Source: VFJJ01 sp031362415
GTDB lineage: Bacteria; Actinomycetota; Acidimicrobiia; IMCC26256; VFJJ01
NCBI GenBank assembly: GCA_031362415.1
Contig: JANLSK010000165.1
Location: forward strand, 1-51,747
DNA: 51,747 nucleotides
Direction of reading: 5' to 3'
The notes beneath the pieces were generated by a model, which was not told the origin of the DNA, ran no database searches, and saw nothing but the letters and a program-made list of their open reading frames with translations. The position numbers and the translations under genes were made by a program. Shown piece by piece: positions 42,814 to 50,729 of this stretch. Position 1 is the first letter of the stretch. Each line of letters starts with the position of its first letter.

Positions 42814-43790
42814 TGGATCTCGACGAGATCGCCCTTGTCCGGGTGTCGTTCGGTCAGCTGTTGGCTTGCACCGACCCGGCCGAGGTGCCGACGGCCTTGG
42901 TTGATTCCGGGTGGGTCGAGCTGCTCGACGTGGAGCCCGCGGTGGCCATCGGGGTGCTGGCCGACGAGCAAGGTCGCGCTCGTGTCGCCACGCCGGTACT
43001 CGATCTGGTGATGCTCCACGGTGCCGGCCTCCCGATCGACGCCACGACGGCGATCGTGTTACCCCCCTTGCGAAGGCGGGCCGAGCGGGCGGCCACGGGC
43101 CCGGCGTCGGGCCTCGTCATCGACGGTCTCGCGTTGGGCGGCCATGAGAGGGCCGAGCGATTCCTGGTGGCATCCGAAGACGGCATCGTGGTTCTCGACC
43201 CGGCTGCGGTCGAGCTCAGCCCGGTGAGCGGTGGGGACGTGGCCCTGGGCCTGTGTCGTGCCGTGGGCTCCGTCGACGCCGGTTCCGATGCGACGGTCGC
43301 GCCGGCGTCGGCCTGGGGTGGAGCCCTCGCCGCGGGAAGGCGGTTCCTGGCCGGTGAGCTGATCGGTGTGAGCGAGACCATGCTCGCTACGACCGTCGAG
43401 TACGTGCTCGCTCGGCATCAGTTCGGCCGTCCGATCGGCGCGTTCCAGGCGGTGAAGCATCGACTTGCCGACGTTCGGGTTGCCATCAGCGCCGCGCAGT
43501 CGGCGCTCGACACGGCCTGGGCCGACGCCGACCCGCTCACCGCCATGGCGGCCAAGTGCCTGGCGGGCCGAGCTCACCGCGTCGCGTCGACCCACTGCCA
43601 TCAGGTGCACGGGGGCATTGCCTTCACGGTCGACCATGGCTTCCACCGGTTCATCCGGCGGGGGCACATGCTCGATGCGCTGCTGGGCTCGGCCGATCAC
43701 CTCACCCGTGAGATCGGCGAGCAGTTGCTGGCTGTTCGACGGGTGCCGCGAACGCCGCAGCTGCGCTCGCCTGCGGTGGCCGACGCATGA
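42810..43790 (+). CDS. Acyl-CoA dehydrogenase, probable beta subunit
   Basis: A 326-residue protein with the C-terminal acyl-CoA dehydrogenase helices: ARHQFGRPIGAFQAVKHRLAD at about 199-219 (broken here at 20: landmarks FGRPIG and QAVKHR) and CHQVHGGIAFTVDHGFHRF. The N-terminal half is divergent and lacks the FSEPxAGSD segment, as in the beta subunits of heteromeric steroid acyl-CoA dehydrogenases. ATGA overlap with both neighbours shows tight coupling. Likely to complete the active site of the 41647 product. Confidence 0.87.
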   Translation: MMDLDEIALVRVSFGQLLACTDPAEVPTALVDSGWVELLDVEPAVAIGVLADEQGRARVATPVLDLVMLHGAGLPIDATTAIVLPPLRRRAERAATGPASGLVIDGLALGGHERAERFLVASEDGIVVLDPAAVELSPVSGGDVALGLCRAVGSVDAGSDATVAPASAWGGALAAGRRFLAGELIGVSETMLATTVEYVLARHQFGRPIGAFQAVKHRLADVRVAISAAQSALDTAWADADPLTAMAAKCLAGRAHRVASTHCHQVHGGIAFTVDHGFHRFIRRGHMLDALLGSADHLTREIGEQLLAVRRVPRTPQLRSPAVADA

Positions 43791-44875
43791 GCGACACCGC
43801 AGAGCTCGGCCTCGTCGACCTCGTGGGTCTGGGCCGCTTCCTGGCCGAGACGGGGGTGGCACTCGACGATCGCGATCCGGGTGGAGCCGCCCTCGAGGTG
43901 TCGGTCCTGAGTGGCGGGTTGTCGAATCTCACGTATCTCGTTCGGTCGGGTGGGCACGAGCACGTGGTTCGCCGACGGCCGATGGGCCATGTGGCGCCTG
44001 GAGCGCACGACATGCGCCGTGAGTTCACCGTGTTGTCGGCGTTGCAGCCGACGGGCGTGCCCATCCCCGTGGTCTACGGCTTCTCCGACGACGAGACCAT
44101 CGTGGGCGCGCCGTTCTACGCCATGAGCCGCGTGCGCGGCTCGGTGTTCCACCGGCGCGCCGACGTGACGGGCCTCAAGGTCCACGAGGCCCGGGCGATC
44201 TCGGAGGCCGTGGTCGACGTGCTCGATCGGCTGCACCGTGTCGAACCGGCCGCCGTTGGCCTGGGCGCTCTTGGGCGTCCCGAAGGGTTCGTGGCCCGGC
44301 GCATCAGCCGGTGGATGGCGCAATGGGAGCAGGCCGAGCACCGCGACCATCCGGCCGTCGAACGGCTGGGACGGCGATTGCTCGAGCTGGTTCCCGCCCA
44401 TGCCGATGCCACCCTGGTGCATGGCGACTACCGCCTGGGAAACATGCTCATCGACCTCGAGCTTGATCCCGGGCCCGGCGTCGCAGCCGTGCTCGACTGG
44501 GAGATGTCGACGTTGGGTGACCCGCTCACCGATCTGGCGCATCTCATCGTGTACTGGGACCGCACCCGGGGCCGGCTCACCCACGAGAGCCAGCTCATCG
44601 CCGAGCATCCGGGGTTCGCGTCATCGAGCGAGCTGGCCAAGGGCTATGCCCGAGCGACGGGCCGCGACCTGTCGGGCCTCGACTTCTATCTGGCCTTCGA
44701 GCACTGGCGAGCGGCGATCATCAAAGAAGGCATCTTCACCCGCCAACGCTCGCTCGGTCGAGACGCCAACGCACCCGTCCCCGATGGTGACGGCGGCGAC
44801 GGCGGAGAGACCGTCGAGCTGGGCGAGAGCGTCGGGCGTCACCTCGAAGAAGCAGCCGACCTGTTGAGCGTGTGA
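43787..44875 (+). CDS. APH-family kinase (ACAD10/LvaA-like)
   Basis: A 362-residue phosphotransferase. SVLSGGLSNLTYLV begins the N-lobe, VRRRPMGHVAPGAHDM holds the ATP-binding region, VHGDYRLGNM is an intact catalytic loop (HxDxxxxN) and VLDWEMSTLGDPLTDLAHL carries the metal-binding Asp. In LvaA of Pseudomonas and human ACAD10/11 this domain phosphorylates the 4-hydroxyl of 4-hydroxyacyl-CoA, and an acyl-CoA dehydrogenase then removes the phosphate. The next gene is such a dehydrogenase, so the same two-step reaction is likely. ATGA overlap with the upstream gene. Confidence 0.88.
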   Translation: MSDTAELGLVDLVGLGRFLAETGVALDDRDPGGAALEVSVLSGGLSNLTYLVRSGGHEHVVRRRPMGHVAPGAHDMRREFTVLSALQPTGVPIPVVYGFSDDETIVGAPFYAMSRVRGSVFHRRADVTGLKVHEARAISEAVVDVLDRLHRVEPAAVGLGALGRPEGFVARRISRWMAQWEQAEHRDHPAVERLGRRLLELVPAHADATLVHGDYRLGNMLIDLELDPGPGVAAVLDWEMSTLGDPLTDLAHLIVYWDRTRGRLTHESQLIAEHPGFASSSELAKGYARATGRDLSGLDFYLAFEHWRAAIIKEGIFTRQRSLGRDANAPVPDGDGGDGGETVELGESVGRHLEEAADLLSV

Positions 44876-44902
44876 GACGCCAACTCCTGAAGGGAACACC
44901 TG

Positions 44903-46087
44903 ATGGTCAGCATTGTCGAGGCCGAGCTCCGGGACGTGCTGGAACGGATGCGTGCGTTCATAGATAGCGAGGTGATCCCGGCCGAGACCGTGCTGCGAGA
45001 AGCCAGCCTCGATTCTCTCGTGGCCATGGAGCGACTCAAGGCCGAGGCCAAGGCCCGGGGACTCTGGGCGTTGGGTCATCCCGAGGAGATCGGTGGCGGA
45101 GGCCTGGGTTTCATGGCCATCACCCATCTCAACGAGATCATCGGACGGTCGTTCTTCGGTCAGAGCACCGTGGGGACCTGGTCGATGCAGGACTCGATCA
45201 TGCTCAACCGCTACGGCAGCGACGAGCACAAGCGGCGCTGGCTGGCGCCCCTCGTGGCCGGCGAGATCCGCTCGTCGATCGGGATGACCGAGCCCGAGAA
45301 CCCGGGTTCGGACCCCACCACCATGGCCGCCACGGCCGTGCTCGACGGTGACGAGTGGGTCGTCAACGCCCACAAGTGGTTCACGACGGGCGCCAACATC
45401 GCCTCCTTCACGACGATCTTCGCCATCACCGAGCCCGACGAGCCCAATCGCCACAAGCGGTTCTCGGCGATCATCGTCCCCACCGATTCGCCCGGCTACG
45501 AGGTCGTCAGGGTGCTCTCGACGTTGGGGAGCACGCTGGGTGCGCACTGCGAGATCCGGCTCACCGACGTACGCGTGCCACGCGAGAACCTGCTGGGGGA
45601 GCGGGGCGAGGGCTTCGTGATCGCGCAGCGCCGCCTGGGACCGGGCCGGATCTTCCATTGCATGCGCTGGCTGGGCCAGATGCAGCGGGCCTTCGAGCTC
45701 ATGTGCGCCCGGGCCAACGAGCGTGTCGTCGGCGGCGCGCCCTTGTCGCAAAAGGGACAGATACAGCAGTACATCGCCGAGTCGGCCGCCGATATCTTCT
45801 CGCACCGGGCGATGACGCTCGCGGCCGCCGAGGCCGTCGACCGCGGCTCGGAAGGCCGCATCGAAATATCGCTCATCAAGTTTCGGGGTGCCCAGCTCCT
45901 GCACAACGTGATCGATCGGGCCATCCAGGTTCACGGCGCGCTCGGCGTCACGTCGGATACGCCTCTGGAGTGGATGTATCGCGAGGCGCGCTACGCCCGG
46001 ATCTACGACGGTCCCGACGAGGTGCACCGCGAGGTCGTGGCCAGGAAGCTCGTGAAGAACCCCACCCAGGGCCCCTGGCGCTCCTGA
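44903..46087 (+). CDS. Acyl-CoA dehydrogenase (ACAD10/11-like)
   Basis: A 394-residue acyl-CoA dehydrogenase. IGMTEPENPGSDPTTM at about 131-146 is the FAD/substrate motif, WFTTGAN follows and IYDGPDEVHREVVARKL ends the protein, the form seen in ACAD10/11-type enzymes. Coupled by position to the APH kinase upstream (27-base gap), which suggests elimination of phosphate from a 4-phosphoacyl-CoA followed by isomerisation, rather than simple dehydrogenation. Ends before the palindromic element at 46101. Confidence 0.9.
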   Translation: MVSIVEAELRDVLERMRAFIDSEVIPAETVLREASLDSLVAMERLKAEAKARGLWALGHPEEIGGGGLGFMAITHLNEIIGRSFFGQSTVGTWSMQDSIMLNRYGSDEHKRRWLAPLVAGEIRSSIGMTEPENPGSDPTTMAATAVLDGDEWVVNAHKWFTTGANIASFTTIFAITEPDEPNRHKRFSAIIVPTDSPGYEVVRVLSTLGSTLGAHCEIRLTDVRVPRENLLGERGEGFVIAQRRLGPGRIFHCMRWLGQMQRAFELMCARANERVVGGAPLSQKGQIQQYIAESAADIFSHRAMTLAAAEAVDRGSEGRIEISLIKFRGAQLLHNVIDRAIQVHGALGVTSDTPLEWMYREARYARIYDGPDEVHREVVARKLVKNPTQGPWRS

Positions 46088-46100
46088 ACGGGCGACCCCA

Positions 46101-46153
46101 CCGTTCTTTGTGTCCAAGTCCGCGCCCTGCGCGGAGTTACATACAAAGAACGG
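46101..46153. repeat. Palindromic element, copy B
   Basis: A 53-base dyad between two convergent genes. Outer arms CCGTTCTTTGTGT and ATACAAAGAACGG pair apart from one G-T; an inner stem TCCGCGC-CCT-GCGCGGA is at 46119-46135. Its reverse complement matches the element at 49894 at about 42 of 54 positions. It may also terminate transcription from both sides. Confidence 0.75.
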
Positions 46154-46173
46154 GGGTTTGGCCGCTCAGGCTC

Positions 46174-47238
46174 TCAGGCGCCAGCGAGCGAGAGGTGGTG
46201 GCGGGCCTGCTCGGCCAGGTCGATCACACGGCGGGCCAGGTGGGCGAAGTCGACATCGGTGTTGGCCATCTGGGCGCTCTCGTAGCGCCGTTTCACGCCC
46301 TCAGCCAGAATGGCCACCTTCCAGTGTTGGAAGGCCCGGTAGTACTCGATGTCGCTCAGGTCGAAACCGGTGCGGGCCGCGTACCGGTCGATCACGTCGT
46401 GACGGGACGCGAAGCCGCCGGCCATGGTGGGCGGTATCTCCATCCACACCAGGGGCATCGACTCGGCGGGCTCGTACCAGTTGTTGAGCAGGAAGCCCAC
46501 GTCGGCCAACACGTCGCCGAGCGTCCACAGCTCCCAGTCGAGCACGGCCAGCATCGCGCCGGACGGCGAGATCATCACGTTGCCGAATCGGTAATCGGAG
46601 TGCACGATCCCGGTGTAACGCTGCGCAGGCTGTGCCGCGACCAACCGTGCGTGGATGTCGTCGATCATCGGGAGCTCGCGGGTCTGGTTCTGCTTCCAGA
46701 CCGAGTGCATGCGCGCGAGTTGGCGTTCGAGGAAGCGCTCGCGCTTGGCGGCGTCGCCGAGCCCGATGGCATCGACGTCGGTGCCGTGCAGCTCGGCCAG
46801 CACGTCGACGATCGACTCGCTGGCACGCTGACGGGCCGAGGAATCCAGGAACTGGTCGGCCTCTCCGGGGTTGGCGATCACGCGGCCGTCGACGTGATCC
46901 ATCACGTAGAAAGGCCGTTCGTTCACCGTCTCGTCGGTGCACAGGCCCAGCATCCGGGGGACGGGCACAGCGGTTGTGGCCAATGCCGCCATCACCCGGT
47001 GCTCGCGGCCCATGTCGTGGGCGCGACTCGAACCCGATCCGAGCGGGGGCCGGCGCAGCACGCACCGACGGCCCGTCGCGTCCTCGGCGACGAACGTGAG
47101 GTTGGAGTGACCGCCACTGATGAGCGAGAAGCTGATGGGCGCAACGAGATCGGCGACATTGGCGAGCATCCACCGCTCGACGGCGACCACGTCGACACCG
47201 GGCAGCTCCTCGGGGCGTGACGAGCCCGAAGCGCTCAC
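46174..47238 (-). CDS. APH-family kinase (acyl-CoA-associated)
   Basis: A 354-residue phosphotransferase. SLISGGHSNLTFVAED starts the N-lobe; the catalytic loop is VHSDYRFGNVMIS and the metal-binding segment is VLDWELWTLGDVLADVGFLL, so the active-site residues are all present. It belongs to the same group as 43787. GTG start at 47238 overlaps the CoA-transferase stop by four bases, so the two are coupled. A second 4-hydroxyacyl-CoA kinase, with different acyl preference, is the simplest reading. Confidence 0.87.
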   Translation of the reverse strand: MSASGSSRPEELPGVDVVAVERWMLANVADLVAPISFSLISGGHSNLTFVAEDATGRRCVLRRPPLGSGSSRAHDMGREHRVMAALATTAVPVPRMLGLCTDETVNERPFYVMDHVDGRVIANPGEADQFLDSSARQRASESIVDVLAELHGTDVDAIGLGDAAKRERFLERQLARMHSVWKQNQTRELPMIDDIHARLVAAQPAQRYTGIVHSDYRFGNVMISPSGAMLAVLDWELWTLGDVLADVGFLLNNWYEPAESMPLVWMEIPPTMAGGFASRHDVIDRYAARTGFDLSDIEYYRAFQHWKVAILAEGVKRRYESAQMANTDVDFAHLARRVIDLAEQARHHLSLAGA

Positions 47239-48437
47239 GGCGAGCCGCCGGCCATCGCGGCCGCGGTGGCCATGAGGTCGGCCCGGTGTTCGGGCGCCGC
47301 GACCAGCGCGATGCGACCCGCACGCTCGGCCGGATCGAGGCCGCGGAGATCGGCGACGCCGTGCTCGGTGACGACGGCATCCACGTCACAGCGTGGCGTC
47401 GACACGACCTCGACCCGATCGACGATCGTGGAGACGCCCGAGCGGGTGACCGAGCGGAGGGCGATGACCGAGAGGCCACCGGGGGAGCGGGCGGCGGCTG
47501 CGGCGAAGTCGGGATGCCCGCCGATTCCGGCCACGACCCTTCCCCCGACCTGCTCCACGTTCACGGAACCGTCGAGTGAAACCTGCAACGCCGTGTTACA
47601 GGCCACGAAGCGGGGGATGGCCGAGACCAGGGTGAGATCGTGGGTCTGCTCGATCGGCAACAGCTCCAGGCGACCTCGCCGGGCCAGATCGGCGATCGCT
47701 TGGCCCCCGAACACGTACCCGGCGCGCACCGTGCCGTCGAGGAGGCCACGATCATCCAGCAGCGCCATGGCATCGGTGACCAAACCTGAGAAGATCCGGA
47801 CCGGGCTGGCGAGGCTGGCCACGATGCCTTCACCGATCCCGCCGGGCCCGAACTGGAGCGTCGGCAGGGTGGGCAGCAGCGACACCACGTGGCGACCGAT
47901 GGCGAGGTCGATGTCGTCGGCCGGCCGGGCTGTCACAGCATCGGGGCCACCGCAGCGTGACATTGTGGCCACAACGGTGCCGGGGATCTCGGGTGCGCCG
48001 AGATCGGGGGCGTCGTCGTCGATCTCCACCACGACCTGCGGCGCCTGGGCCGCAGCGGTCCGGGCCCAGCCCACCGTGCCCTTGAAGGCCAACGCCGCTC
48101 CACGACGAATCCCGGCCACGACCACGACATCGGGCTGCACCTGGCCCACGAGGCGGAGGATCGCCGACAGTCGTACGGGGACGTAGCGCAGGCGTCCGTC
48201 GGCCACCGCGGGCGCCAACGCGTACCCGGCCATCACGGTGCGGCCCCGGAGATGCGGATCGGCCAGCCACGCACGGTCTTCGGGGGTCCAGCCGAGGAGC
48301 AGCTCGGGCCGGCGGGCGCTTCCGATGCCGGCCAAGCGTGCGACCTCGTGGGGGCTCACCCGGGCGCCGTCGGCGCCGTCGGCGTAGGCGATCGTCGGGG
48401 CTTCGCTGCGAGACGGCGGCCCGTGGGTGTCGGTCAT
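47235..48437 (-). CDS. Acetyl-CoA hydrolase / CoA-transferase family protein
   Basis: A 400-residue protein of the acetyl-CoA hydrolase/4-hydroxybutyrate CoA-transferase family. It has the N-terminal LLGWTPED region, a central FGPGGIGEG and NTALQVSLDGSVNVEQVGG, then AGIGGHPDFAAAAARSPGG and the C-terminal VVTEHGVADLRGLDPAERA. The family moves CoA between acids through a glutamyl-CoA intermediate. Coupled to the APH kinase downstream, it may load CoA onto the hydroxy acid that the kinase then phosphorylates. Divergent from 48677 with operator site 8 between. Confidence 0.87.
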   Translation of the reverse strand: MTDTHGPPSRSEAPTIAYADGADGARVSPHEVARLAGIGSARRPELLLGWTPEDRAWLADPHLRGRTVMAGYALAPAVADGRLRYVPVRLSAILRLVGQVQPDVVVVAGIRRGAALAFKGTVGWARTAAAQAPQVVVEIDDDAPDLGAPEIPGTVVATMSRCGGPDAVTARPADDIDLAIGRHVVSLLPTLPTLQFGPGGIGEGIVASLASPVRIFSGLVTDAMALLDDRGLLDGTVRAGYVFGGQAIADLARRGRLELLPIEQTHDLTLVSAIPRFVACNTALQVSLDGSVNVEQVGGRVVAGIGGHPDFAAAAARSPGGLSVIALRSVTRSGVSTIVDRVEVVSTPRCDVDAVVTEHGVADLRGLDPAERAGRIALVAAPEHRADLMATAAAMAGGSP

Positions 48438-48546
48438 CAGGTGAGGAGGCTATCGGTCGCCAAGCCGGCTGGCCGATGGCACGCGGTTCGTCTCGATCGT
48501 GCACACGTGGCGGCATCGTTCCAGCGTGGGGTGCGTGCCACCGATG

Positions 48547-48562
48547 TTGACAGTTCCGTCAG
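48547..48562. promoter_or_regulatory. Operator site 8 of the YTGACRNNNNYGTCAR family
   Basis: TTGACAGTTCCGTCAG, half sites TGACA/CGTCA, in the 239-base gap between the divergent CoA-transferase and amidohydrolase genes. TACGGG begins 18 bases after TTGACA. Apart from this site, nothing else was recognised in the gap. Confidence 0.68.
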
Positions 48563-48676
48563 GTTCCCTGTACGGGGGTATCATCGAAGAACACGTCCGG
48601 CCGTCGAGGTCGGCGGGGACGAGGCTCGGATCGCCGTGCGTGACCGACGGTTCGGGCTCGAACGAGAGGCGATAAG

Positions 48677-49879
48677 ATGGCGATGCTCGACACTGAGGCG
48701 ACCGAGGCTGCGGTCGACTACGGGCTCTACGACGCCGATCAGCACTACTACGAGGCCGAGGACGCGATCCACCGGCACATCGAGCGTGAGTTCCAGAAGG
48801 TCGTCCGTTGGATCGACATCGACGGTCGCCGCACGCTCATGGTGAACGAGCGTCTGTTGGCGATGATCCCCAACCCCACCTACGACCCGGTCGGTTCGCC
48901 CGGATCGCTCGAGGTCTACTTCCGCGCCGAGAACACCGAGGGCAGGGAGTTGCGCGACATCATCGAGATCCAGCGCATCCAGCCCGAGTATCGCGACCGT
49001 GCGGCGCGGGTCGCTTCGCTCGACTCCCAGGGCGTCGACATGGCCTGGTTGCTCCCCAGCCTGGGCCTGGGTCTCGAGGAGATGCTCGTCGACGACGCCG
49101 AGGCGCTGTACGCCATCTTCCGGGCCTACAACCGCTGGCTCGACGACGACTGGGGTTACGACCGTGACGGGCGCATCCAGACCGGCCCGTTGATCTCGCT
49201 CATCGACCCGGTCGCGGCCGAGACCGAGCTGGCCCGCGTCATCGCGCTGGGAGCCAAGTTCGTGACGCTCCGGCCGGCGCCCGTTGCCGTTCCCGGTCGG
49301 CACCGCTCGCTGGGCGATCCCTTGCACGACCGGGTGTGGGCCATGGCCGCCGAAGCCGGTGTCGTGGTCGCGTTCCACGCCGCCGATTCCGGCTACGGCA
49401 AGTACCTCACCGACTGGGGCGAGTACTCCCGCTTCACGGGGCTCAAGGCGTCGGCTCTCACCGAGGTGTTGAGCGTTCACATCGACCGGCCCATCTTCGA
49501 CACCATCGCGGCGATCGTCTGCCACGGGGTCTTCGACCGGCATCCCACGATGCGGGTGGCCACCCTCGAGCTCGGCGCCGGATGGGCGCCCGAGCTGGTG
49601 CGCCGCTTCAAGGTCTCGTACGGCAAGACCCCGCAGCTGTTCGGACGTGATCCGGTGGAGTCGTTCCGCGAGCACGTGTGGGTGGCGCCCTTCTACGAGG
49701 ACGACATCCGGGTGACCCGCGACGCCGTTGGCGCTGAGCGCATCCTCCTCGGCTCCGACTGGCCCCACCCCGAGGGCCTCTCGGTGCCCCGGGCCTGGCT
49801 CCCCGACTTCGCCCGACTCGACCCCACCGAGCAACGCCTGGCCCTGCGCGACAACCTCAAGGCACTCTCAGGCCGGTAA
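48677..49879 (+). CDS. Amidohydrolase family protein
   Basis: A 400-residue full-length relative of the cut gene at the window start. YDADQHYYE near residue 20 takes the place of the N-terminal metal motif, FHAADSGYG supplies a His and GSDWPHPEG the Asp. RRFKVSYGKTPQ and the length of 400 are typical of actinobacterial members, often found with steroid or aromatic degradation genes. Reaction unknown: hydrolysis or decarboxylation of a cyclic substrate. GAGAGG is 7 bases before the ATG; an ATG two codons later is an alternative. Confidence 0.88.
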   Translation: MAMLDTEATEAAVDYGLYDADQHYYEAEDAIHRHIEREFQKVVRWIDIDGRRTLMVNERLLAMIPNPTYDPVGSPGSLEVYFRAENTEGRELRDIIEIQRIQPEYRDRAARVASLDSQGVDMAWLLPSLGLGLEEMLVDDAEALYAIFRAYNRWLDDDWGYDRDGRIQTGPLISLIDPVAAETELARVIALGAKFVTLRPAPVAVPGRHRSLGDPLHDRVWAMAAEAGVVVAFHAADSGYGKYLTDWGEYSRFTGLKASALTEVLSVHIDRPIFDTIAAIVCHGVFDRHPTMRVATLELGAGWAPELVRRFKVSYGKTPQLFGRDPVESFREHVWVAPFYEDDIRVTRDAVGAERILLGSDWPHPEGLSVPRAWLPDFARLDPTEQRLALRDNLKALSGR

Positions 49880-49893
49880 CCCTGGAACCCTCC

Positions 49894-49944
49894 CGTTCTT
49901 TGTGTCTGCGCCCGCGCTGGGCGCGGTTCTGGACACAAAGCACG
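49894..49944. repeat. Palindromic element, copy C
   Basis: A 51-base dyad between convergent genes: outer arms CGTTCTTTGTGTC and GACACAAAGCACG (12 of 13 paired), inner stem CCGCGC-TGG-GCGCGG at 49912-49926. Same family as 46101, in the opposite orientation. May act as a bidirectional terminator. Confidence 0.75.
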
Positions 49945-49964
49945 AGAATCACCCAGACGAGAAA

Positions 49965-50726
49965 TCAGCGGAGGTAGTTGAAGCCGCCGTCGACCATGAG
50001 CGTTGTACCGGTGATGTAGCGGGCGTCTTCGCTGCAGAGGAACACCACAGCCCGGCCGATGTCGGGCTCGGGATCGCCCATACGCCCCAAGGGGATCATC
50101 GGCAGCACCATCTCCTCGAAGGCACCCGGAGTCGCGGCGTTGAACTCGTCGAGACCGGGGGAGCTCGCCAGCGGACACACGGCATTGATGCGGATCCCGA
50201 ACTTGCCCCACTCCAGCGCGGCGACGCGAGTGAGGACCCTCACGGCTTCCTTGGTCATCGCGTAGCCGCTCATGGCGGGCTGCGGGAGGATCGACGATCC
50301 CGAGCCCATGTTGACCACGCACCCGCGGTTGGCCCGCAGGTGGTCGAAGCAGATCTGCATGAAACGGAACGTGGCCATGGGACCCGACTGCCACATCGAG
50401 TCCATGTCGGCCTCGGTCATCCGCCGGATCGACTGGTACACCTTGGTCTGGGCGTTGTTGACGAGGATGTCGAGCCGTCCCCAGCGTTCGATCACCCGGG
50501 CGACGCTGGACTCGACCTGATCGCGCTGCTCGATGTCGCACACCTCGGCAGCAGCGACGCCGCCCCGCTCGGTGATCTCGGTGACCACGGCGTCGCACTT
50601 CGATCCGGTGCGCCCGAGCACCACGACCCTCACGTCTTCACCAGCGAGCGCCAACGCGCAGCCCCGTCCGACGCCTTGGCCGGCGCCGGTGACGATCGCC
50701 ACGCGGGAGCCGCTCGGCATCGTCAT
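49965..50726 (-). CDS. Short-chain dehydrogenase/reductase
   Basis: A 253-residue classical SDR. TGAGQGVG at 13-20, NNAQ at 90-93 (instead of NNAG), Ser142/144, Tyr155 and Lys159 (YAMTK), closing MVDGG. It resembles the SDR at 14952 in the NNAQ and serine segments. It follows the Rieske oxygenase by three bases on the same strand, so the dihydroxylated or hydroxylated product of that enzyme is a likely substrate (a dehydrogenase step). Confidence 0.9.
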   Translation of the reverse strand: MTMPSGSRVAIVTGAGQGVGRGCALALAGEDVRVVVLGRTGSKCDAVVTEITERGGVAAAEVCDIEQRDQVESSVARVIERWGRLDILVNNAQTKVYQSIRRMTEADMDSMWQSGPMATFRFMQICFDHLRANRGCVVNMGSGSSILPQPAMSGYAMTKEAVRVLTRVAALEWGKFGIRINAVCPLASSPGLDEFNAATPGAFEEMVLPMIPLGRMGDPEPDIGRAVVFLCSEDARYITGTTLMVDGGFNYLR

Positions 50727-50729
50727 CGG

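Noticed and set aside
45355..47220. Plus-strand frame of 621 codons across the acyl-CoA dehydrogenase and the opposite kinase
   Set aside because: It crosses two real genes and the palindromic element and has no family features.
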